This document shows positions 1-5,199 of a stretch of 6,140 nt of DNA, one piece after another. The translations under genes were made by a program, and so were the position numbers. Within the stretch, counting starts at the first letter, position 1. Every line of letters begins with the position of its first letter. The notes beneath the pieces are model-generated. The model worked only from the letters and a program-made list of their open reading frames with translations, ran no database searches and was not told the DNA's origin. The stretch is from Treponema sp. UBA2869 (GTDB lineage: Bacteria > Spirochaetota > Spirochaetia > Treponematales > Treponemataceae). Where the stretch lies: the NCBI GenBank assembly GCA_002350445.1, contig DEEV01000085.1:9060-15199 (forward strand), read 5' to 3'.

Positions 1-555
1 AACCTTCTTGCTATGAACGCAGCAATCGAAGCGGCTCACGCCGGGGAAGCCGGAAAAGGTTTTGCGGTTGTTGCAGACGAAATCAGAAAGCTTTCGGAAA
101 CATCTTCTGCACAGTCAAAGAAGATTGGAGAACAGCTTAATAACATCCGTGCTTCTATTACAGATGTAGTAACTTCTTCTAGTGAAGCAAGTGATGCATT
201 GAACGAAGTATCTGGTCAGATTAAAGAAACAGATCAGCTTGTTATTCAGATTCGTTCCGCTATGGAAGAACAGAATGAAGGTTCTAAGCAGATTGTTGAT
301 GCTTTGCGCGATTTGAACAGTTCGAGTGGAGAAGTTCACAATTCTTCTAACGAAATGTCTGCACGCAGCGAAGAAATCGTAAAAGATATGGCTGTTCTTG
401 CAGAAGCTTCTTCTGTTATGAGCCAGAGTATGGACGAAATGGCTATTGGTGCCAAGAAGATTAACGAAACAGGTTCTACGATGCGTGACATTGCAGAGTT
501 TGTAAAAGCTTCTATCGATAAGATTGGTGCTCAGGTAGACCTTTTCAAAGTTTAA
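1..555 (+). CDS. Methyl-accepting chemotaxis protein, C-terminal signalling domain (5' partial)
   Basis: This is the descending half of a chemoreceptor cytoplasmic hairpin, which relays ligand signals to CheA/CheW in the polar arrays. The frame is open from base 1, so the ATG at 13 is an internal Met and not the start; 184 residues are visible. The fragment opens exactly at the hairpin tip (NLLAMNAAIEAAHAGE, residues 1-16), followed by GKGFAVVADEIRKLSE (18-33), the hallmark of the MCP signalling domain (MCPsignal family). The rest is Ser/Ala/Glu/Gln-rich helix suited to a long coiled coil with adaptation Glu/Gln sites. It ends in QVDLFKV with no NWETF-like CheR-docking pentapeptide. Sensor, membrane and HAMP parts lie off the window, so the ligand is unknown. 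Where E. coli Tsr has Arg388 at the trimer contact, this protein has His. An intrinsic terminator follows the stop. Confidence 0.96.
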   Translation, partial: NLLAMNAAIEAAHAGEAGKGFAVVADEIRKLSETSSAQSKKIGEQLNNIRASITDVVTSSSEASDALNEVSGQIKETDQLVIQIRSAMEEQNEGSKQIVDALRDLNSSSGEVHNSSNEMSARSEEIVKDMAVLAEASSVMSQSMDEMAIGAKKINETGSTMRDIAEFVKASIDKIGAQVDLFKV

Positions 556-573
556 TAAACAATTAGATTTTGT

Positions 574-611
574 AAGGCGGTTCTGGTTATTTTGCTGGAA
601 CCGCCTTTTTT
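574..611 (+). terminator. Rho-independent terminator of the chemoreceptor gene
   Basis: A 10-bp perfect stem, AAGGCGGTTC (574-583) with GAACCGCCTT (598-607), can be lengthened by a few G-U/G-C pairs into the loop (584-587 with 594-597). It is followed by a T run at 606-611. It starts 18 nt after the chemoreceptor stop codon and faces the convergent glgA gene. Confidence 0.9.
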
Positions 612-621
612 ATTTGCGCAT

Positions 622-659
622 AAAAAAACGGTGGTTTTAAAAGCCTTAACCACCGTTTT
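622..659 (-). terminator. Rho-independent terminator of glgA
   Basis: Read on the minus strand, a 12-bp perfect stem (659-648 pairing with 636-625, core AACGGTGGTT) with an 11-nt loop runs into seven consecutive U residues (628-622). It begins 19 nt beyond the glgA stop codon. Read on the plus strand the same stem ends in only four Ts, so it may be partly bidirectional and back up the preceding terminator. Confidence 0.88.
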
Positions 660-678
660 GTAAGCAAAAAATTGTTAT

Positions 679-2169
679 TTATTTCCAGTCATTTGTATTT
701 ATTCCGCAGCCACGCATAAGCGCACTTGAATAAACGCCTACATAGCCGTCTACTGAGCGGTCCCAGCTAAAGTCTTTTTGCATACCGCGAACCTGCATCT
801 TTTTAATGTGGTCTTTTTTGTTGTAATATGCATACAAAGCCCATCCAACAGTGTTATAAATGGCATCCGGGGTAAGGGCATCAAAAAGGAAGCCTGTTCC
901 ATCTCCAGTTTGTTCGTTGTACTGTTCAACCGTGTCTGCAAGTCCGCCTGTTCTGCGTACAATTGGCAATGTTCCATACAAAATTGAATACATCTGGTTC
1001 AGTCCGCATGGTTCGTATTTTGACGGCATAAGGAAGAAATCTGAACCGGCTTCTATTAAATGCGAAAGTGATTCGTCGTAACCAACATATGCACGCAAGT
1101 TTGGCAATTTAGATTCAAGCGAACGGATTTCGTCTTCGCACCATTTTTCGCCGCTTCCAAGAATTGCAAACTGAAGATTCATATTTGTACACATTGCATA
1201 GGCAGAACCATAAGTTGGCGCAAAGATTTCGGCAATACCTTTCTGGTCTGCAAGGCGTGTTACAATTCCAATTACAGGAATGTTCGGGTCTACAGGTAAG
1301 CCCATCTTTTTTTGCAGTTCTGCTTTACATTTTGCTTTTCCGCTTAAATCCTTATAGTCATAATTTGCAGGAATGAGCTTGTCTTTTTTTGGATTCCAGG
1401 TTTCAAGATCACAGCCGTTCAATACACCCGCAACGCAGTCAGAACGCACGCGGAGGAGCCCGTCCAATCCAAATCCGCCGGCTTCGGTCTGCATTTCGCC
1501 CGCATAAGTTGGAGAAACGGTCGTAATCATATCAGCACAGGAAATGCCTGCCTGAAGCAGATTTATTGCTCCGTGGTGCTCAAGTCCGCCTCCGTAATAA
1601 AGCTGCCAGTCCAGACCAAGGGCAGGGAACTGGTCTTTTCCGTAAACGCCCTGGTAGCCAAGGTTATGAATTGTAAATACGGATGCAGTGTGTGCAAAAT
1701 ATCCGTTGCGGCAAACGCATTTTAAGAGAACCGGCACAAGTCCGCAGAACCAGTCGTGTGCGTGCATAATGTCGGGGTACCAGCCGAGCATGCGGCAAAG
1801 CTGGAAGGCTCCGTGACACAAAAGGGCAGAACGATAAGGGTTATCATGAAAGTCTGATTCTGCTTTTGTTCCGTAAATGCCGTCGCGTCCGTAAGCCTGT
1901 TCGTGGTCAAGAAAATAAACCGGAACATCGGTTTTTGGAAGTGAAGAATAATAAACTTTTACCCAGGTTTCTACCTGTCCAGCCGCAACCGCAAGTGGAC
2001 TTTCAATTGGAGTAAGCTTTGAACGGTCAATTTTATAATAACGCGGCATTACAATGCGTACGTCGTGTCCCTGTTTTCTAAGGTTAATTGCAAGCGCGCT
2101 TACGGCGTCGGCAAGTCCACCTGTTTTTGCAAAAGGAACAGTTTCTGAAGTTACCATTAAAATCTTCAT
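679..2169 (-). CDS. glgA: Glycogen synthase (ADP-glucose type, GT5)
   Basis: GlgA transfers glucose from ADP-glucose to the non-reducing end of an alpha-1,4-glucan, the elongation step of cytoplasmic glycogen synthesis. The protein is 496 aa, slightly longer than the roughly 477 aa of E. coli GlgA. The N-terminal Rossmann domain starts MKILMVTSE and carries the ADP-glucose motif KTGGL (residues 15-19), then HAHDW (136-140) and FTIHNLGYQG (165-174). The C-terminal domain has NGCD (251-254), TRLADQKG (304-311), the catalytic-loop motif EPCGL (386-390, with the conserved Glu386) and a second RTGGLADTV (406-414). All key family residues I can check are present, so the enzyme should be active. The start is set by a strong Shine-Dalgarno 7 nt upstream and by the family N-terminus. 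It is the second gene after an aminotransferase (45-nt gap) and ends at its own terminator. No glgB, glgC or glgP is visible nearby. Confidence 0.97.
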   Translation of the reverse strand: MKILMVTSETVPFAKTGGLADAVSALAINLRKQGHDVRIVMPRYYKIDRSKLTPIESPLAVAAGQVETWVKVYYSSLPKTDVPVYFLDHEQAYGRDGIYGTKAESDFHDNPYRSALLCHGAFQLCRMLGWYPDIMHAHDWFCGLVPVLLKCVCRNGYFAHTASVFTIHNLGYQGVYGKDQFPALGLDWQLYYGGGLEHHGAINLLQAGISCADMITTVSPTYAGEMQTEAGGFGLDGLLRVRSDCVAGVLNGCDLETWNPKKDKLIPANYDYKDLSGKAKCKAELQKKMGLPVDPNIPVIGIVTRLADQKGIAEIFAPTYGSAYAMCTNMNLQFAILGSGEKWCEDEIRSLESKLPNLRAYVGYDESLSHLIEAGSDFFLMPSKYEPCGLNQMYSILYGTLPIVRRTGGLADTVEQYNEQTGDGTGFLFDALTPDAIYNTVGWALYAYYNKKDHIKKMQVRGMQKDFSWDRSVDGYVGVYSSALMRGCGINTNDWK

Positions 2170-2175
2170 ATTTTT

Positions 2176-2181
2176 TCTCCT
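2176..2181 (-). promoter_or_regulatory. Ribosome binding site of glgA
   Basis: AGGAGA on the minus strand lies 7 nt before the ATG at 2169. This is a near-ideal Shine-Dalgarno that fixes the glgA start. It contrasts with the two divergent genes at 3411 and 3488, which have none at normal spacing. Confidence 0.85.
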
Positions 2182-2187
2182 GAGTAA

Positions 2188-2201
2188 GGCCTATTTCGGC
2201 C
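2188..2201 (-). other. Short GC-rich intercistronic hairpin
   Basis: In the 45-nt gap between the aminotransferase stop and glgA, GGCC-GAAATA-GGCC can form a 4-bp all-GC stem six nucleotides upstream of the glgA Shine-Dalgarno. It has no U tract, so it is not a normal terminator. It could mark an RNA processing or stability site, or be chance. Confidence 0.3.
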
Positions 2202-2214
2202 GGTGATTTTTGCT

Positions 2215-3411
2215 TTACTTTTCTATTTTAGATACAGCTTTTTTAAAAGCTTCTTTACTGTTAATTATTGATTTTTCAGAACAGCAGTAAGCTATTCTAA
2301 ACCATCCTTTTCCTGCAAAGCCGGAGCCTGGCGCACAAAGAATGTTATATTTTTTAAGGTGCTCTGTAAAAGCCATGTCATCATCATTCCAGTCGTCCGG
2401 AACTTTTACCCAAAGATAAAATGCTCCTTCCGGACGAATATATTTTAAGCCTGCGTAATTCATTACCTGCATAATCTGGTTGCGTCGTTTTTCGTATGCA
2501 GAATAATCACATTTTGCATTCCAGGTTGTGGAAAGCACTTTCTGAAAGAAAGACGGTGCGTTTACAAAGCCTAAGGTTCTGGTTGCAAATATTGCGGCTT
2601 TTACAAAATCATCTTTTTCGGGACAGGCAGGGTTTATGCAGATATAACCGATTCGTTCGCCCGGCAGACTAAGGTTTTTAGCAAAGCTTGTTACAACAAC
2701 GCTGTATTCGTAGTGAGGGAAAGCGGCTGCAACAGTTTTTCCATCATAAGTGATTGCGCGATATGGTTCATCAAGAATTAGATAAGGTGCACGTCCAGTT
2801 TTTTTTGCGTGCTCGCTAAGAACGGTACAAAGTTCTTTAATTTCTTCCTGTGAATAAATTTTACCGGTTGGATTGTTTGGTGAATTTATAAGGATTGCGG
2901 CGGTTTTATTTGAAAGATGCTTTTTTATTTCATCGCAGTCCAGACTAAAATCATCTTTTGTTTTTACTTTAACAACGTTTGCTCCAAAATTATGAACATA
3001 ATGTGTGTATTCAGCAAAAAACGGGCATGGAATAAGAACATCATCACCAGAATTAATGATTGCCCTAAGCGTACAGTTTATAGCACCGGCCGCACCGCAT
3101 GCCATAATTACATTTTCTGCACCAACTTTAACGCCCTGTTCTATAGATGTTTTTTCTGCCATTGCGGCTCTTGTTTCCAAAAAGCCTGGGTTTGGCATAT
3201 AACCGTGTCTCAGGTGTGTTTTATCAGAGGCAACCTTTAAGACCTGTTCATATACTTCTTCTGGAGGATCCAGGTCGGGGTTTCCTATACTAAAATCAAA
3301 TACATTTTCTTCGCCATACTTTTTTTTAAGCAGGGCGCCTTCTTCGAACATTTTTCTTATTACGCCGTTTTCAGGACTTTCTACAATTGCTTTTACTTGT
3401 TGTGAAATCAT
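2215..3411 (-). CDS. PLP-dependent class I/II aminotransferase (AspC/AspB-like fold type I)
   Basis: This cytoplasmic transaminase moves an amino group between an amino acid and a 2-oxo acid through pyridoxal phosphate. It is 398 aa, the normal length for the family. Visible motifs in order: the N-terminal segment FSIGNPDLDPP (40-50), cofactor-loop residues GAAGA (106-110), NSPNNPTG (176-183, conserved Asn180), LILDEPY (211-217, PLP-ring Asp214 and Tyr217), the Schiff-base lysine in TSFAKNLSLPGERIG (241-255, Lys245, with phosphate-binding Arg253), and the substrate-carboxylate Arg372 in WFRIAY. The active site appears complete. The N-terminus (VIRKMFEEG, 17-25) matches a type I recall from aminotransferases of gut anaerobes, often named aspartate aminotransferase, but sequence alone does not give the substrate. 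It is the first gene of a unit with glgA. The ATG at 3411 has only AGGG about 15 nt upstream, too far for a normal Shine-Dalgarno, and a TATAAT box sits 7 nt away. Confidence 0.93.
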   Translation of the reverse strand: MISQQVKAIVESPENGVIRKMFEEGALLKKKYGEENVFDFSIGNPDLDPPEEVYEQVLKVASDKTHLRHGYMPNPGFLETRAAMAEKTSIEQGVKVGAENVIMACGAAGAINCTLRAIINSGDDVLIPCPFFAEYTHYVHNFGANVVKVKTKDDFSLDCDEIKKHLSNKTAAILINSPNNPTGKIYSQEEIKELCTVLSEHAKKTGRAPYLILDEPYRAITYDGKTVAAAFPHYEYSVVVTSFAKNLSLPGERIGYICINPACPEKDDFVKAAIFATRTLGFVNAPSFFQKVLSTTWNAKCDYSAYEKRRNQIMQVMNYAGLKYIRPEGAFYLWVKVPDDWNDDDMAFTEHLKKYNILCAPGSGFAGKGWFRIAYCCSEKSIINSKEAFKKAVSKIEK

Positions 3412-3418
3412 AATATAT

Positions 3419-3447
3419 ATTATACACCCTAAAAATCATTTTTTAAA
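3419..3447 (-). promoter_or_regulatory. Sigma70-type promoter of the aminotransferase-glgA unit
   Basis: On the minus strand TTTAAA (3447-3442, 4 of 6 matches to TTGACA) is separated by exactly 17 bp from a perfect TATAAT (3424-3419). Only 7 nt separate the -10 box from the ATG at 3411, so transcription should begin at or next to the start codon, giving a leaderless mRNA. An alternative is an upstream promoter inside the divergent gene with weak use of AGGG. Confidence 0.6.
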
Positions 3448-3472
3448 CTTACTTCCTCATTTTTTTTTATTT

Positions 3473-3481
3473 TGATATAAT
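3473..3481 (+). promoter_or_regulatory. Extended -10 promoter of the secreted protein-rfbD unit
   Basis: TGATATAAT is a perfect extended -10 element (TGn followed by TATAAT at 3476-3481), preceded by a T-rich tract (3461-3473). No good -35 is present at 16-18 bp, which an extended -10 can tolerate. Only 6 nt separate it from the ATG at 3488, again predicting a leaderless or nearly leaderless transcript. Confidence 0.6.
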
Positions 3482-3487
3482 GATTTT

Positions 3488-4216
3488 ATGAAGCGTTGTG
3501 CAGCATTATTATCAGTTTTTCTTTTATTTTCCGGCTTTTTATTTGCGGCAAATTTTAATTCAAAAATGTCTGATTCTGAGCTTGAAACCCTTAAAAATGG
3601 GGGGCTTTTAGTCCGAAACATAGATTTTTACAGCAATATTTCGCTTGATGCAGCAGATAAAGCCTATACTGATTTTTTGCGTTCAAAAATGAAAAAGCTT
3701 GCACCTCGCTATCTTGTAGAAGTTATTAAATACATTCCTTACGAAGGCATGGAAGATTTGCCGGAGCGCTTTGAAAATATTTTAAATAATGTTCAGGATT
3801 ATGTTGGCATTCCTTACTGGTCTGTAGAAGCGGAACGCTGGTTTGATCTTTTTACCTATGCAAAAATTACAGATAAATATAATGATGACGAAAAATATGT
3901 TGTTAAAGCCGATTTACGGATGGACCCGTTTGATATAGTCAGCGAGCGATTTGAAGTTCGTAAAACAGAAAATGCTTTTCTTTACCTTGCAATAAATGAA
4001 AATAAGCTTTCGTATCACAATGTTTTAGACTGTGTCTGGCCGGAACGTATGCAGATTGGCATTTATGTTTTCCGTGATGATGAAACTGGCTGCTGGGTAA
4101 TGTACGGAATTGGCGGCGTAAGAGCACCAAGGTTTCCATTCTTTCATAAAAGAATTTCTATTTCATTTATAAACAGAATTAAGACTTTGTGCGAATACTT
4201 TTTAAATAAACTTTAG
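3488..4216 (+). CDS. Exported protein of unknown function, treponemal type (possibly DUF6675)
   Basis: The 242-aa protein starts with a classical signal peptide: MKR, a hydrophobic stretch over residues 5-19, and a probable signal peptidase I site after LFA (residue 20) or FAA (21). There is no lipobox, since Cys4 sits in the charged N-region, so a periplasmic location is expected. The mature part has no transmembrane segment. Blocks that look conserved are VQDYVGIPYWS (102-112), ADLRMDPFD (141-149), CVWPERMQIGIYVFRDD (182-198), WVMYGIGGV (203-211) and a C-terminal helix FINRIKTLCEYFLNKL (227-242). From memory this pattern matches spirochaete proteins catalogued as DUF6675; I could not verify that. 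No enzyme motif is visible. The start is supported by the signal peptide although no Shine-Dalgarno precedes it. It is followed 9 nt later by rfbD, suggesting a shared transcript, but that alone does not give it a sugar-related role. Confidence 0.85.
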   Translation: MKRCAALLSVFLLFSGFLFAANFNSKMSDSELETLKNGGLLVRNIDFYSNISLDAADKAYTDFLRSKMKKLAPRYLVEVIKYIPYEGMEDLPERFENILNNVQDYVGIPYWSVEAERWFDLFTYAKITDKYNDDEKYVVKADLRMDPFDIVSERFEVRKTENAFLYLAINENKLSYHNVLDCVWPERMQIGIYVFRDDETGCWVMYGIGGVRAPRFPFFHKRISISFINRIKTLCEYFLNKL

Positions 4217-4218
4217 GA
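4215..4218 (+). promoter_or_regulatory. Ribosome binding site of rfbD overlapping the upstream stop codon
   Basis: AGGA (4215-4218) shares two bases with the TAG stop (4214-4216) of the upstream gene and lies 7 nt before the rfbD ATG at 4226. This arrangement favours translational coupling and decides the rfbD start. Confidence 0.75.
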
Positions 4219-4225
4219 CTGCATT

Positions 4226-5167
4226 ATGATTTGGTTGATTGGTAAAAATGGAATGTTGGGGCAGGAGGTTGCCCGTCAGCTGGAAGAGGCTCATCTTCCG
4301 TGGGTTGGAACTGGCAGCGAAGTTGATGTTACCGATGCAAATTCACTGGATACATTTGAACGTTCTATAGAAACTGCAGCATATTTTCCTTCGAGTCTTC
4401 CACACCAGGAACGTCAGATTAAATGGATTATTAATTGCAGCGGTTATACAAATGTAGACAAGGCAGAAGAAGATTCTGATGCCGCTTACAAAATTAATAG
4501 GGAAGGAGCCTGCAATATTGCCCGCCAGGCAAGGAAAATTGGCTCAAAACTCATTCACATTTCAACTGATTATGTTTTTGATGGAAAAGCCAGCCAGTCT
4601 TACACTGAAGATGCTGTAAAAAATGCGCAGGGAATTTATGCTAAGTCTAAGTCGGAAGGCGAAGATGCCATTGAAAAAGAAATGAATCAGTATTATATAA
4701 TACGAACTTCGTGGCTATATGGCTTTAATAAGAATAATTTTGTATACACTATGACAAAACTTATGAACAGCCAACCGGAAATTAAGGTTGTAAACGACCA
4801 GAAAGGCAGTCCGACTTTTACCTGTGACCTTGCAGAAGTAATTTTACGGTTTATTAAAAAGTCGGAAGGAGCGACATCGTTTTTTGGAAAGAACAGTGCG
4901 CCTGCATACGGCATCTATCATTTTTCGAACGAAGGCGAAACAACCTGGTTTGATTTTGCAAAGGAAATCTACCGTCTTGGTAAAAAATATAACCGCATAA
5001 ACGGAGAATGTTCTGTAGCACCTTGCTCTACAGAGGACTTTGGAGCAAAAGCCCCGCGTCCAGCATATTCTGTTTTAAGCAAAGAAAAAATCAAAAAGAC
5101 TCTTAAAATCAAAATTCCATCATGGCAATCTAGTCTGGAATATTTTATTAAAAATAAGAACTTTTAA
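4226..5167 (+). CDS. rfbD: dTDP-4-dehydrorhamnose reductase (RmlD/RfbD)
   Basis: RfbD catalyses the last step of dTDP-L-rhamnose synthesis, the NAD(P)H-dependent reduction of dTDP-4-dehydro-L-rhamnose in the cytoplasm; the product feeds rhamnose into surface glycans. The 313-aa protein is a short-chain dehydrogenase-like enzyme. The cofactor fingerprint GKNGMLG (6-12) is at the extreme N-terminus, followed by INCSGYTNVDKAE (69-81), STDYVFDG (113-120), the catalytic YxxxK (Tyr138, Lys142), RTSWLYG (160-166), DQKGSPT (191-197) and the substrate-domain motif RPAYSVL (278-284). All catalytic residues are present. Between DVTD (34-37) and WIINC (67-71) it carries about 12 more residues than I recall for Salmonella RmlD. 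It is coupled to the upstream exported-protein gene; rfbA, rfbB and rfbC are not in the window. No terminator is apparent after it. Confidence 0.93.
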   Translation: MIWLIGKNGMLGQEVARQLEEAHLPWVGTGSEVDVTDANSLDTFERSIETAAYFPSSLPHQERQIKWIINCSGYTNVDKAEEDSDAAYKINREGACNIARQARKIGSKLIHISTDYVFDGKASQSYTEDAVKNAQGIYAKSKSEGEDAIEKEMNQYYIIRTSWLYGFNKNNFVYTMTKLMNSQPEIKVVNDQKGSPTFTCDLAEVILRFIKKSEGATSFFGKNSAPAYGIYHFSNEGETTWFDFAKEIYRLGKKYNRINGECSVAPCSTEDFGAKAPRPAYSVLSKEKIKKTLKIKIPSWQSSLEYFIKNKNF

Positions 5168-5175
5168 TTTTCAGA

Positions 5176-5189
5176 GCAAATGCATTTGC
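5176..5189. repeat. Perfect 14-nt palindrome between convergent genes
   Basis: GCAAATGCATTTGC is a perfect inverted repeat inside the 32-nt gap between the stop codons of rfbD and the convergent gene. As RNA it gives about a 5-bp stem with a TGCA loop on either strand, but no U tract follows in either direction (CCCCG on plus, TCTGAAAA on minus). It could be a weak or factor-assisted terminator, or a dimeric protein-binding site. Confidence 0.5.
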
Positions 5190-5199
5190 CCCGTAAAAG

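Noticed and set aside
13..15. ATG as the start of the chemotaxis protein
   Set aside because: It falls inside the invariant hairpin-tip motif NLLAMNAAIEAA, and the frame is open to base 1.
556..678. Possible small RNA between the chemoreceptor and glgA
   Set aside because: Both hairpins are explained as the terminators of the two convergent genes, and no promoter-like element is evident between them.
2917..3240. A 107-codon plus-strand open frame
   Set aside because: It lies wholly antisense to the conserved aminotransferase core; its Cys/Phe/Ile-rich translation has no family character and no Shine-Dalgarno. It is a shadow frame.
3480..3491. A tiny upstream reading frame ATG ATT TTA TGA whose stop overlaps the ATG of the exported protein
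   Set aside because: Its start lies inside the -10 box, so it would not be in the mRNA if that promoter is used; three codons are not evidence of a gene.
3488..3553. Lipoprotein reading of the exported protein because of Cys4
   Set aside because: Cys4 precedes the hydrophobic core, so it cannot be a lipobox cysteine; there is no Cys near the end of the signal peptide.
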